Of a DNA stretch of 64,000 nucleotides, positions 7,839 to 17,029 are shown piece after piece. The stretch's first letter is position 1; the number at the start of each line of letters is the position of its first letter. The notes under the pieces are model-generated. The model saw only the letters and a program-made list of their open reading frames with translations, did no database searches and was not told the DNA's origin. The DNA is taken from NCBI RefSeq assembly GCF_030348505.1, contig NZ_JAUCFJ010000002.1, positions 1,802,001 through 1,866,000 on the forward strand, written 5' to 3'. Both the position numbers and the translations under genes were made by a program. The DNA is from Lysinibacillus sp. G4S2. Lineage in GTDB: Bacteria > Bacillota > Bacilli > Bacillales_A > Planococcaceae.

Positions 7839-9746
7839 TTGCGTAAATCTTTACCATTTGTATTAACGAAGGACCGTTCATTTTTTGAGTCATTAGGTGA
7901 CTGGATGGGGGACGTCCTTTACGATGAATTACCTGAAAAGGGCTTTGAATGTCGTGATGAGCAAATTTTTATGGCCTATCAAATCGAGCAGGCCCTAAAA
8001 GAGAAAAATGTGCTTTTTGCAGAGGCGGGGGTAGGGACTGGGAAAACAATTGCCTATTTACTACCAGCTGTATCCTATGCACGTTATACTGGTAAACCAG
8101 CCCTTATTGCATGTGCAGATGAAACTTTAATCGATCAGCTAGTAAAAGAGGGCGGAGATATTTATAAATTACAGAAAACATTAGGTCTAGAAATTGATGT
8201 CCGCTTAGCAAAATCAAGAGACCAATATTTATGTTTAAAGCGCTTTGAGGAAGCTGAAAAAGTTGAAACAGATGAATGGATCGATGATATTGCGTTTTCT
8301 ATACCTGATGGAGTATATGCACAGGGCTCGATGATTGCTATACAACCGTATGGAGAACGTAGTGATTATCCAACTGTCAGTGATGAAGATTGGCAAAAAG
8401 TAAACTACAACTCCATTATGCAGTGTTCAGTATGTGATCTGCGTAATCGATGTGGGCAAACGTTACATCGTGCACATTATCGTAAATCAACTGACTTAAT
8501 CATTTGTTCACAAGATTTTTTGATGGAGCATTTAGCTACAAAAGAGTCTCGTGAACGTGAAGGGCAATTAGCTTTATTGCCTGAGGTATCAATGATTGTG
8601 TTAGATGAAGGTCATTTATTAGAATATGCTGCGCAAAAAGCAATGACGTATAAAGTACAGGCGACAACAATTGTTCAATTGTTAGAGCGTTTAATGGTAG
8701 ATGGTGTGAGAGAACGTACATTATATGCAATGGAAAAATTACAAGATGACCATGAGCTATTCTTTGACCAGCTGCGAGATGATCTAGTAGCTTCTGAAGA
8801 AGAACGTAAACGTATTAATAAATCGCCAAATCTCTTGAAATACGGTAAACAACTGATTGATGATGTGGAAACATTACTTGAGGAATTAGTTTTTGAATCT
8901 GAAATGTATATGATTCCAGAGTATGAATTGAATATGGCAGAGGAATATTTGGAACAATACGAAGCATCTTTACGTATTTTCATAGCGCAAGGAGATGCAG
9001 TCGATTGGTTAGAGGAAACTGATGGTGAAGAAACGCTCGTCATTATGCCGCGTCTTATTACAGAAGTTTTAGCAGAAAAATTATTCTCTAAAAAACTTCC
9101 GATAGTATTTTCTTCAGCAACTTTATCAGTCAATAAAGATTTTTCATACATTGCCTATAGTTTAGGAATTCGTAATTATCAATCGTTTTCTGTGCCTTCT
9201 CCATTTGACTATGAAGAAGTTATGCGAATTTATTTACATGAGCTTTCTCAAAAAGGCAAAACGGCGCGTGTTCAACAGCTATTACGTGATGGTGAAAAAA
9301 CGTTAATTTTATTTAAATCAAAACAAGCAATGTTAGATTTTAAAGCGGAGTTACCTCTTATGGAACGGATGTATGTAGCATTTGAGGGAGACCGTGAACT
9401 ATCGGGAATCGTACGTGATTTCCAAGAAGGCGCTATCAAAACATTATGCTCCTATCATTTATGGGAAGGTCTAGATTTGCCAGAGGAGGCATTAACGCGG
9501 GTTATTATTTATGATTTGCCTTTCCCTCCGCACGATCCATTATTTGATGCGAAACGTACATTTGCTGAAAATCCATATGAAGAAGTTGAATTGCCATTCA
9601 TGCAGCTTCGTTTACAGCAAGGAATGGGGCGTTTAATTCGTACTTCTAACGACCATGGAGATATTCATATTTTATTGAATGAAGAAGAAGCAAAGCGACA
9701 AGAAACATTTGAAAATATATTAGCTGTAACACCAGAAATAAAATAG
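7839..9746 (+). CDS. DinG/XPD-family ATP-dependent helicase (YpvA)
   Basis: A 635-residue helicase of superfamily 2. Walker A is EAGVGTGKT (about residue 60) and the Walker B-type box is DEGH (about 254). A cysteine set including CSVCDLRNRCG (about 190-200) fits the iron-sulfur cluster that these enzymes use to split duplex DNA. The C-terminal motif VI region reads QQGMGRLIRT. The length matches B. subtilis YpvA. Translation starts at TTG 7839 behind AGGGGG. These enzymes are linked to DNA repair; the specific role of YpvA is unsettled. It marks the left backbone border of the accessory ethanolamine region. Confidence 0.88.
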   Translation: MRKSLPFVLTKDRSFFESLGDWMGDVLYDELPEKGFECRDEQIFMAYQIEQALKEKNVLFAEAGVGTGKTIAYLLPAVSYARYTGKPALIACADETLIDQLVKEGGDIYKLQKTLGLEIDVRLAKSRDQYLCLKRFEEAEKVETDEWIDDIAFSIPDGVYAQGSMIAIQPYGERSDYPTVSDEDWQKVNYNSIMQCSVCDLRNRCGQTLHRAHYRKSTDLIICSQDFLMEHLATKESREREGQLALLPEVSMIVLDEGHLLEYAAQKAMTYKVQATTIVQLLERLMVDGVRERTLYAMEKLQDDHELFFDQLRDDLVASEEERKRINKSPNLLKYGKQLIDDVETLLEELVFESEMYMIPEYELNMAEEYLEQYEASLRIFIAQGDAVDWLEETDGEETLVIMPRLITEVLAEKLFSKKLPIVFSSATLSVNKDFSYIAYSLGIRNYQSFSVPSPFDYEEVMRIYLHELSQKGKTARVQQLLRDGEKTLILFKSKQAMLDFKAELPLMERMYVAFEGDRELSGIVRDFQEGAIKTLCSYHLWEGLDLPEEALTRVIIYDLPFPPHDPLFDAKRTFAENPYEEVELPFMQLRLQQGMGRLIRTSNDHGDIHILLNEEEAKRQETFENILAVTPEIK

Positions 9747-9753
9747 AAAGAAG

Positions 9754-9786
9754 CGAGGTTGCACCCATTGCAACCTCGTTTTTTTA
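9754..9786 (+). terminator. Terminator of ypvA
   Basis: CGAGGTTGCA / TGCAACCTCG stem followed by seven T. Confidence 0.9.
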
Positions 9787-9912
9787 TATATTAAAATAAT
9801 AATTTTGTTGTAAAATGTAGAATGGTCTGAAAAAAGTGTTGTATATTTCTCTTTTAAGCTATATAGTTCTCTGTAATGCAACGGAAATTATTAAAATAAA
9901 TTATTTTTTATA

Positions 9913-9942
9913 TTGAAAATGATTTTACAAAAGGTTTATAAT
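9913..9942 (+). promoter_or_regulatory. Promoter of the eutWV regulators
   Basis: TTGAAA (9913-9918), an 18-nt spacer and TATAAT (9937-9942). The overlapping stretch GAAAATGATTTTAC is a partial palindrome weakly like a Fur box. That resemblance is too loose to call. Confidence 0.6.
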
Positions 9943-9984
9943 GATGACAAGAAATTTTAAGAATAATTCAATTCTGATTATTCG

Positions 9985-11427
9985 GTGATAGGGGGTTTGA
10001 ACCTGTCGAACATTCAATCATTGTGTAGAAAATATACGAACTTATCTACAACAGATATAGAAAAGTTAATAGAAATAGAATCTACACTAACATATTATGC
10101 TGAGTTGACAGATTGTTATATGTTCATAGATTGTATGATGGAAAACTTACCGCATGCAATTGTTGTGGCAGAGGCATTCCCAAAAGAAGAAAGAGGGTTA
10201 TATGAAAAATCCGTAATTGGCAAATTTGTATTTGAAAGCTTTGAACCAGCAGTATTTGCTGCTTTTAAACATAAAGAAAAATCGTCAATTACTAGAGCGA
10301 TTACACAGGAAGGTTTAACAGTTGAACAAAACGTTGTCCCTCTATTTAATGACCAACAACAGGTTATTGCAGTGTTAATCCAGGAAAAAAAGGTAGAGAT
10401 GCAAACAACACCTAAAGATGATTTTCGGAATATGCCATTTGCGTTAATTGAGCATATCGTAGAGCCCAATTCTCAACCGATTCCAGTTGTTTCTGACTTG
10501 TTAGTAGAATCAATAATTCTCACAAATCATGAAAATAAAGTCATCTATAGCAATCCTGCAGGTTACCGATTTATATCGGAGCTATCAGGGCTAGAACGTT
10601 TTGACAACGTTGCATTGAATAAGATTTTACCTTTTTTACAGGAGGTCTATGATAAAGGCGATGATGTCTTTTTCATAGAAATTACAATAGATCGTAAATC
10701 CTTTATTGTGAAAAAGATTCCTATTCGTGATCAAAGCGATAAAGTGACACTTCTCATTATTCATGATCTTACAGAGCTTAAGCTAAAAGAAAATGAACTA
10801 ATGATGAAAACATTTGCCATTCGAGAAATTCACCACCGTGTGAAGAATAATTTACAGACAGTTACAAGCTTATTACGTTTGCAAATGCGAAATGATTTGT
10901 CAGCTTCGAATGCAAGTGCTTTTCAAGAAGCATTAAATCGAATATATAGTATTTCATCTGTCTATGAACTTATTTTAGAAAATGAGGATAACGCTGAAGA
11001 GAAAGTAGACGTTATCGCGTTGTCTAAAAAGATTGGACATAAGATGGTTGGGACATCCAACACAACATCTATTCAATTAATCTTTCATCACGATAATGTA
11101 CAGCTGTTTTGTCATGCTAAAAAAGCTGTTTCGCTCGCGTTAATCATTTGTGAGCTACTGCAAAATGCACTGAAATATGCTTTTACTGATCGTGAGGAGG
11201 GAATAATCGATATACAATTTCAGCAGGATGCTTCCACTATTTCACTTCATATTTCTGACAACGGCGTTGGAATGCAAGAGGTGAAGGCATCATTTGGAAT
11301 GGAGATTATTACAAGGCTTGTTGAATATGATTTAGCTGGCACATTTACAATTATCCCTAGTGAACAAGGTACACATACTCAAATTCAGTTTCCTGTAAGT
11401 GAGGAGGTATTTATCCTAAATGTCTAG
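9985..11427 (+). CDS. eutW: Ethanolamine sensor histidine kinase EutW
   Basis: About 475 residues. The N-terminal sensor half contains a PAS-like domain (about residues 165-275). An HWE/HisKA_2-type kinase follows with the phospho-acceptor in EIHHRVKNNLQTV (His near residue 285), an N-box ELLQNALKYAF and a glycine box SDNGVGM. No membrane segment is seen, so sensing is cytosolic, as in the Enterococcus/Listeria EutVW systems. The frame opens at GTG 9985, but the real start is more likely CTG 10003 or TTG 9997, just after the GGGGG ribosome site. It overlaps eutV by 8 nt, so translation is coupled. Confidence 0.9.
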   Translation: MIGGLNLSNIQSLCRKYTNLSTTDIEKLIEIESTLTYYAELTDCYMFIDCMMENLPHAIVVAEAFPKEERGLYEKSVIGKFVFESFEPAVFAAFKHKEKSSITRAITQEGLTVEQNVVPLFNDQQQVIAVLIQEKKVEMQTTPKDDFRNMPFALIEHIVEPNSQPIPVVSDLLVESIILTNHENKVIYSNPAGYRFISELSGLERFDNVALNKILPFLQEVYDKGDDVFFIEITIDRKSFIVKKIPIRDQSDKVTLLIIHDLTELKLKENELMMKTFAIREIHHRVKNNLQTVTSLLRLQMRNDLSASNASAFQEALNRIYSISSVYELILENEDNAEEKVDVIALSKKIGHKMVGTSNTTSIQLIFHHDNVQLFCHAKKAVSLALIICELLQNALKYAFTDREEGIIDIQFQQDASTISLHISDNGVGMQEVKASFGMEIITRLVEYDLAGTFTIIPSEQGTHTQIQFPVSEEVFILNV

Positions 11428-11998
11428 GAAAGTTATGATTGTCGAGGATGAGTCACTAATTGCGATGGATTTGAAGTTAATGCTAGAAGATAATGGCTAC
11501 GAAGTGGTAGCACAAGCGAATAATGGAGAATCAGCAATTGAATTGGCTTTTACACATAAGCCAGAGTTAATCTTAATGGACATTAAAATGCCGAAGCTAG
11601 ATGGTTTAAAGGCGAGCAAAATTATCGAACAACAGGTCGGTATACCAGTGCTATTTATATCAGCTTATAGTGAAAAAGAATTGTTACTATACATGAAGCA
11701 GGACAATATTTTAGGCTATGTTATGAAACCGTTTTCTGAGAAAAATGTCCTTCCAGCGTTGGAAGTGGCTTTTCATCAAATTGATAAGTTCAACCGTCTT
11801 AACGGGGATTTGCTGCATAAACAAACAGAATTAGAAAAGCGAAAAATAATCGAACGAGCAAAAGGTTTGCTGATGCAGTCAGAAAATCTTAGTGAGGACG
11901 AAGCTTATAAAAAAATTCGCAGTGAAAGTATGCAGACGCAACAGGAAATGGTGCTTATTGCAAGGCGCATTATCAATACTTTACAAGTAAATAGTTGA
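11420..11998 (+). CDS. eutV: ANTAR-domain antiterminator response regulator EutV
   Basis: 192 residues. The receiver domain spans residues 1-120 with the acidic pair VEDE and phospho-aspartate in ILMDIKMP (about residue 54). The C-terminal ANTAR RNA-binding domain (about 135-187) includes ERAKGLLMQ and LSEDEAY. When phosphorylated by EutW, EutV-type regulators bind paired hairpins in nascent RNA and block terminators upstream of eut genes. A matching attenuator lies directly downstream, before eutH. The gene overlaps eutW, and the EutW-EutV order is reversed relative to the name order in Enterococcus. Confidence 0.95.
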   Translation: MSRKVMIVEDESLIAMDLKLMLEDNGYEVVAQANNGESAIELAFTHKPELILMDIKMPKLDGLKASKIIEQQVGIPVLFISAYSEKELLLYMKQDNILGYVMKPFSEKNVLPALEVAFHQIDKFNRLNGDLLHKQTELEKRKIIERAKGLLMQSENLSEDEAYKKIRSESMQTQQEMVLIARRIINTLQVNS

Positions 11999-12043
11999 AG
12001 CAAAGACGCTTTAAAGAGGTTTCCTCTTTAATGCGTCTTTTTT
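11998..12043 (+). promoter_or_regulatory. ANTAR-controlled attenuator before eutH
   Basis: A near-perfect 18-bp terminator stem (12002-12019 with 12023-12040, one mismatch, TTT loop) is followed by T's. An alternative small hairpin, AAGC-(AAAGAC)-GCTT (11998-12011), uses the terminator's left arm. Its six-base loop has A at position 1 and G at position 4, the loop signature recognised by ANTAR proteins. The two structures exclude each other. I did not find a convincing first hairpin (P1) upstream, which would have to lie in the eutV coding end. Confidence 0.6.
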
Positions 12044-12095
12044 CATATAGATAAAAAAGATAGATAAAAATAAAGGGGTGGTGAGAAGGATGGCA

Positions 12096-13334
12096 ATGAT
12101 AGGAACGGTTATCGTTTATATTATTATGATTTGTGCAGTTTTAGGGGCATTCGGAGCAATTCGGGATGCTGAATATGGTATCGGTAAAGAGTTTATGAAT
12201 GGTATTCATACGGTTGGACACATTTTTGTACCTGCTGCAGGGATCATGGCAGCTATACCTTACTTAACGTGGTTTATAAGTCATTTTATTAGTCCAATTT
12301 TTGAGTTGATTGGTGCTGATCCTGCAATTGCAGCAACGACAATTTTAGCTTCAGACATGGGAGGATATCAATTAGCAAATGCGTTAAAAGAGTCCTATGA
12401 AGGATGGGTCATGGCTCTAGTTGTCGGATTTATGTCTGGTGCAACAATCGTCTTCTCTATTCCAATGGGTCTTGCCATGTTAGATAAGCGTGATCATAAA
12501 TATATGGCTTTAGGTATTATGGCGGGTGTTTTAACAATTCCGATTGGAGCATTTATTTCTTCCATCATGATTGTGACGTTTGATACAAATGTTCGTGAAG
12601 TGATTAGTACAACAGCAGAACCAACATATGTTTTTGCCATTTCAGTTTTACAAATATTAATTAATTTATTGCCTTTATTTATATTCGTAGTGTTAATTGC
12701 GTTAGGTCTAAAGCTAATTCCAAATGGCATGATCAAAGGCTTCATGATTTTTGGACGTGTGATGGATGCTGCTATCAAGCTTGTGCTAGTGTTCTCGATT
12801 GTAGAAATTTTTACAGGTATTTTTACAAAGGTCTTTGGTGCATGGGGCTTTGATCCAATCATGGCAGATAAAGCCGATCAATTCCGTGCATTAGAAACGG
12901 CTGGATATATCGGTATTATGCTAGCGGGTGCATTCCCAATGGTGTATTTAATAAGAAAATATGCATCGAAACCTCTAGAAGCAGTAGGTAAAAAATTAGG
13001 CTTATCGTCAGTGGGAAGTGCAGGTCTTTTAGCGACAATTGCTAATATTTTGGCCATGTTTACACTCGTTCGACATATGCCACCAAAAGATAAGGTGATT
13101 AACATTGCCTTTGGTGTTTGTTCAGCATTCCTTCTAGGAGATCATTTATCGTTTACGGCAAACTTCCAGCCGACAATTATTTTACCTGTTATTACTGGTA
13201 AGTTTTTAGCTGGTGTTATCGCTATTATTTTAGCCTATAAGTTATCTGTTCCAACAGCTTTAAAGCTAGAACAAGAGGATCGCAAGGCAGGCATTATTAA
13301 AGAAGGTGAATATCTAACGGATCAAAAGTCTTAA
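12096..13334 (+). CDS. eutH: Ethanolamine permease EutH
   Basis: About 412 residues with roughly ten hydrophobic membrane segments and EutH-family signatures (FGAIRDAEYGIGKEFMNGI, ASDMGGYQLA, GDHLSFTANFQP). EutH is a cytoplasmic-membrane transporter helping uptake of protonated ethanolamine at low external levels. The frame is open from GTG 12078. AGAAGG spaced 6 nt before ATG 12096 makes that the likeliest start. It is the first gene after the attenuator, so its entry into transcription is probably ethanolamine-dependent. Confidence 0.93.
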   Translation: MIGTVIVYIIMICAVLGAFGAIRDAEYGIGKEFMNGIHTVGHIFVPAAGIMAAIPYLTWFISHFISPIFELIGADPAIAATTILASDMGGYQLANALKESYEGWVMALVVGFMSGATIVFSIPMGLAMLDKRDHKYMALGIMAGVLTIPIGAFISSIMIVTFDTNVREVISTTAEPTYVFAISVLQILINLLPLFIFVVLIALGLKLIPNGMIKGFMIFGRVMDAAIKLVLVFSIVEIFTGIFTKVFGAWGFDPIMADKADQFRALETAGYIGIMLAGAFPMVYLIRKYASKPLEAVGKKLGLSSVGSAGLLATIANILAMFTLVRHMPPKDKVINIAFGVCSAFLLGDHLSFTANFQPTIILPVITGKFLAGVIAIILAYKLSVPTALKLEQEDRKAGIIKEGEYLTDQKS

Positions 13335-13358
13335 AAAACACGAAAGAGGTGATGACGT

Positions 13359-13700
13359 GTGAGTGAAGAGAAGAAACGGTTTATTCAGGAGTTTGTGCCA
13401 GGTAAGCAGCTAACATTGAGCCATCTAATAGCCAATCCTGACCCTGATATGTTTCAAAAGCTAGGCATTCAAGAAGCGGGTGCACTTGGCATCATGACAT
13501 GTACACCGAGTGAAACAGTAATTATCGCAGGAGATTTAGCAACAAAGGCAGCCAATGTAAGACTAGGATTTTTAGATCGCTTTACTGGCAGTCTCGTTAT
13601 TGTTGGCAGTGTGTCAGAGGTTGAAATGGCGATGTTAGAAATTAATCGTTTTTTATCAGAGATGCTAGGCTATACGCCATCAAAAATAACTAAGTCATAG
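13359..13700 (+). CDS. eutS: Microcompartment shell protein EutS
   Basis: 113 residues with the permuted BMC fold of the EutS/PduU group. The beta-barrel start (RFIQEFVPGKQLTLSHLIA) precedes the shell domain (IMTCTPSETVIIAGDLATKAA, GFLDRFTGSLVIVG). EutS hexamers form shell facets or edges. GTG start behind GAGGTGATG. It lies between eutH and eutP with short gaps, inside the operon. Confidence 0.93.
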   Translation: MSEEKKRFIQEFVPGKQLTLSHLIANPDPDMFQKLGIQEAGALGIMTCTPSETVIIAGDLATKAANVRLGFLDRFTGSLVIVGSVSEVEMAMLEINRFLSEMLGYTPSKITKS

Positions 13701-13710
13701 GATGTGCCGT

Positions 13711-14208
13711 ATGAAAAATCGAGTAATGATAATAGGCGGTGTGCAAGCAGGGAAGTCGACACTGATGAATGCGTTATTGGGGAAAGATGGACAAGCCAAT
13801 AAAACACAGGCACTCGTTTATGATGACTGGATTGTTGATACACCTGGAGAATATATAGAAAATCCGATGTATTACAGAAACATTATGGCAACATCGCTTG
13901 AAGTGACACATGTGATTTATTTGCAGGATGCCACGTCACCAAAGAGTGTTTTTCCTCCGCAATTTAGCTTAGGAATTCCGAAAATTCAAATTGGTGTCAT
14001 TACAAAAATTGATGCACCCCTTGCAGATGTAGAAAGAGCAACAGCATTATTACAAAATGTCATGACACATGGTCCTATTGTGAAAACCTCTTCGTGGCAA
14101 AAGCTTGGTATTGAGTTTATTGCGCCACTTATTCAGCTCAATTCTGACGAAGAAATTCGCCAATTTGTGAAGGATCGTGATAGTCCTTATCTCATGTATT
14201 GCCCATAG
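13711..14208 (+). CDS. eutP: EutP/PduV-family GTPase-like protein
   Basis: About 165 residues. P-loop GGVQAGKST (about 9-17), switch-II-like DTPGEY, and TKID as the base-recognition motif. The family accompanies microcompartment operons; in Salmonella EutP has been reported to have acetate-kinase activity, while its GTPase fold suggests a role in compartment placement. A second in-frame ATG at 13702 is possible, but the ribosome site fits 13711 better. It overlaps the open frame of eutA by 10 nt, though the likely eutA start lies beyond it. Confidence 0.9.
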   Translation: MKNRVMIIGGVQAGKSTLMNALLGKDGQANKTQALVYDDWIVDTPGEYIENPMYYRNIMATSLEVTHVIYLQDATSPKSVFPPQFSLGIPKIQIGVITKIDAPLADVERATALLQNVMTHGPIVKTSSWQKLGIEFIAPLIQLNSDEEIRQFVKDRDSPYLMYCP

Positions 14209-14228
14209 TGGCGAGAGGGAGGAGTAAG

Positions 14229-15653
14229 TTGAAGACAGAAAAAATTTATAGTGCAGGCATTGATATTGGTACAAGTACAACAAAAATGGTTGTGAGTAGT
14301 TTTCTGTTAAAAAATGTTGCAGGTGTAACACATGTGCCACGGATAGAAATTATTGAAAAAACGGTTTTACATCAAAGTCCTATTATTAAAACACCGTTTA
14401 TCAATAAAGAAATGATCGATATGGAAAAGATAGAACAATTTATTTTTCAGCAATATCAACTGGCCCAAATTTCACCATCAGAAATTTCAACAGGTGCCAT
14501 TATCATTACAGGCGAATCTGCAACAAAGGAAAATGCCAGTGAGGTTGTCCATGCGATTGCAGATACAGCCGGGCACTTTTTAGTGGCTACTGCTGGCCCC
14601 GATTTAGAAGGTATCATAGCCGCGAAAGGCGCAGGTACTTTACAGCAGTCTAAAAATACTGCCAAAGTAATTGCAAATATCGATATCGGCGGTGGAACAG
14701 CAAATATTGCGGTCATGCAGTTCGGAGAGGTAATTGGTACGTGTACATTGCATGTTGGTGGAAGACTTATAGAATTTCACAATGGCATTGTCCAATCGAT
14801 ATCACCACCGATTATGAAGCTTATGGAGAAATGGCCAAATCCATTAAAAATTGGTGATTCGGCAGAGGATGTACGTGTCACACAACTGATTCAAGAAATG
14901 TTGAATATAGTAGCGATGACGCTAAATGGACAATTAATAGATGAACAACATCCATTATTGCTAGGCCATTTGCCGACATGGGATAAACCAGTTGATGCAG
15001 TCGTATTTTCAGGCGGAGTAGCTGCCTGTATTTATGAAAATGAATGTACAAAACGACAATATGATGATATCGGCGAAAAATTAGCGAAAAGTCTTTTACA
15101 GCACGAGCAACTGCAATCCTTTTTATGGCTTGAGCCAAAGGAAACCGCGCGGGCAACGGTGACAGGTGCTGGTACACAAACAACTGAAATTAGTGGTGCA
15201 ACGATCCAGGTAGATGCAGAAGTATTGCCTTTAAAAAATGTGCCTGTTTTCGATTGTCATATGGATACGAACAGCAAAGAATTCGACTATGCGGTAAAAA
15301 CAGCTGTTGAACGAGCCGATGCGCTATTTTCTATCCAGGAGAATCGCTCTCCGTTTGCACTCTATTTTAGTCAGTTACCATATTTAAGCTTTCAGGATGT
15401 CCGTGCATTATGTGAGGCTATTTTGAAGCACTTAGCGACGAGAAGCTCCAAGGAAATACCAATTATCATAGTCATTCAATCAGATTATGCAAAAATTATT
15501 GGGCAAACCATACAAGCGATCAATCAAACAGTTCCCATCATTTGCATCGATCAAATCAAAGTAGAAACGGGTGATTACATTGACATTGGGGAAGTACTAC
15601 CATCTGGTGTTGTCCCGGTCGTCGTAAAAACACTTGCTTTCCACTCAAAGTAA
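14229..15653 (+). CDS. eutA: Ethanolamine ammonia-lyase reactivase EutA
   Basis: 474 residues from TTG 14229, chosen because GGGAGGAG lies 5 nt upstream. It has an actin/Hsp70-like ATPase fold with the phosphate-1 loop AGIDIGTSTTKMVV near the N-terminus and IDIGGGTANIAV in the middle (about 155). EutA swaps damaged cobalamin out of EutBC and reactivates the lyase using ATP. The position directly before eutB is typical. Its length is close to the E. coli protein. Confidence 0.93.
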   Translation: MKTEKIYSAGIDIGTSTTKMVVSSFLLKNVAGVTHVPRIEIIEKTVLHQSPIIKTPFINKEMIDMEKIEQFIFQQYQLAQISPSEISTGAIIITGESATKENASEVVHAIADTAGHFLVATAGPDLEGIIAAKGAGTLQQSKNTAKVIANIDIGGGTANIAVMQFGEVIGTCTLHVGGRLIEFHNGIVQSISPPIMKLMEKWPNPLKIGDSAEDVRVTQLIQEMLNIVAMTLNGQLIDEQHPLLLGHLPTWDKPVDAVVFSGGVAACIYENECTKRQYDDIGEKLAKSLLQHEQLQSFLWLEPKETARATVTGAGTQTTEISGATIQVDAEVLPLKNVPVFDCHMDTNSKEFDYAVKTAVERADALFSIQENRSPFALYFSQLPYLSFQDVRALCEAILKHLATRSSKEIPIIIVIQSDYAKIIGQTIQAINQTVPIICIDQIKVETGDYIDIGEVLPSGVVPVVVKTLAFHSK

Positions 15654-15664
15654 GGAGGATGAAT

Positions 15665-17029
15665 GTGAATCTATCGGTGATATTTGGTGGAGAAAAATAT
15701 AATTTTAATTCATTAAAGGATGTAATGGCCAAGGCCAATGAAGAAAAATCAGGAGATCAGCTAGCTGGAATTGCGGCGGAATCTGTACAGCAGCGAATTG
15801 CGGCAAAGGCCGTTTTAAGTGAGCTATTAGTGAAGGATATCAGAGAAAATCCATTAGTTCCTCAAGAAAATGATGAGGTATCACGCATTATTGAAGGGGA
15901 TATCAATGAGCAAATTTACGGAGAAATTAAAAACTGGAGTATCGAGCAGCTCAGGGAATATATTTTATCCAATGAAACAGGCGATCGGGAATTAAAACGA
16001 TTAAGCAAGGGCATGAATTCAGAAATTATTGCGGCAGTTACAAAGCTGATGTCCAACTTAGATCTTGTTCATGCAGCTAATAAAGTAGAAATACTGTCGA
16101 CTTGTAATATTACGATCGGACAAAAGGGCACACTTTCTTCGAGATTGCAGCCGAATCATCCGACAGACAATATTGACGGGATTATTGCCTCATTAAAAGA
16201 AGGGTTGTCTTACGGAATTGGTGATGCGGTCATTGGAATTAACCCAGTTGATGACTCAGTTGAAAGTGTGAAAAAAGTATTGCAAGCCACAAAGGAGTTT
16301 ATCAATGATTGGTCGATTCCTACGCAAAATTGTGTATTGGCACATATTACGACACAGATGAAGGCAATTAAACAAGGCGCACCTGCAGATATGATTTTCC
16401 AAAGTATTGCGGGGACTGAAATTGCAAACCGTTCATTCGGTATTTCTGCAGACTTAATCAGAGAAGCAGAGGAACTTGTAAAAAAACAAGGAACTGGTAC
16501 TGGTCCGAATTTATTCTACTTTGAAACAGGACAGGGTTCCGAGTTATCTGCTGAGGCACATATGGGCATAGACCAAGTAACGCTCGAATCACGCAATTAC
16601 GGATTTGCTAGACATTTTAATCCGTATATTGTAAACACGGTTGTTGGCTTTATTGGACCTGAGTATTTATACAATAACAAGCAGGTTATACGTGCGGGCC
16701 TAGAAGATCACTTTATGGGCAAAATGCACGGCATCCCAATGGGCGTTGATATTTGTTACACAAACCATATTAAAGCAGACCAAAATGATGTTGAAGATTT
16801 AAGTGTTTTACTAACAGCAGCTGGCGTTAATTTTATTATTGCTGCACCTATGGGCGACGATGTCATGCTGAACTATCAGTCAATGAGCTTCCATGATGTC
16901 GCTACATTACTTCAAACGTTTGGTAAAAAACCAGCACCTGCATATCTAGCATGGTTAGAGAAAATGGGCATTTATGAAAATGGTCGTCTATCAGCAAGAG
17001 CTGGCGATTTATCGATATTTGAAAGGTAG
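15665..17029 (+). CDS. eutB: Ethanolamine ammonia-lyase large subunit EutB
   Basis: About 454 residues, the normal family length. It forms the TIM-barrel catalytic subunit that, with EutC and adenosylcobalamin, converts ethanolamine to acetaldehyde and ammonia. Family stretches seen are QPNHPTDNIDGI, NCVLAHITTQM, FQSIAGTE and MGVDICYTNHI. The frame is open from ATG 15659, but that ATG touches the AAGGAGG site; GTG 15665 has proper spacing and is preferred. No adenosyltransferase (eutT) is nearby, so the cofactor must be adenosylated by an enzyme coded elsewhere. Confidence 0.95.
   Translation: MNLSVIFGGEKYNFNSLKDVMAKANEEKSGDQLAGIAAESVQQRIAAKAVLSELLVKDIRENPLVPQENDEVSRIIEGDINEQIYGEIKNWSIEQLREYILSNETGDRELKRLSKGMNSEIIAAVTKLMSNLDLVHAANKVEILSTCNITIGQKGTLSSRLQPNHPTDNIDGIIASLKEGLSYGIGDAVIGINPVDDSVESVKKVLQATKEFINDWSIPTQNCVLAHITTQMKAIKQGAPADMIFQSIAGTEIANRSFGISADLIREAEELVKKQGTGTGPNLFYFETGQGSELSAEAHMGIDQVTLESRNYGFARHFNPYIVNTVVGFIGPEYLYNNKQVIRAGLEDHFMGKMHGIPMGVDICYTNHIKADQNDVEDLSVLLTAAGVNFIIAAPMGDDVMLNYQSMSFHDVATLLQTFGKKPAPAYLAWLEKMGIYENGRLSARAGDLSIFER

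Noticed and set aside
9913..9930. Fur box in the eutW promoter
   Set aside because: Only a partial match to the 7-1-7 palindrome, and much weaker than the site at 35967.
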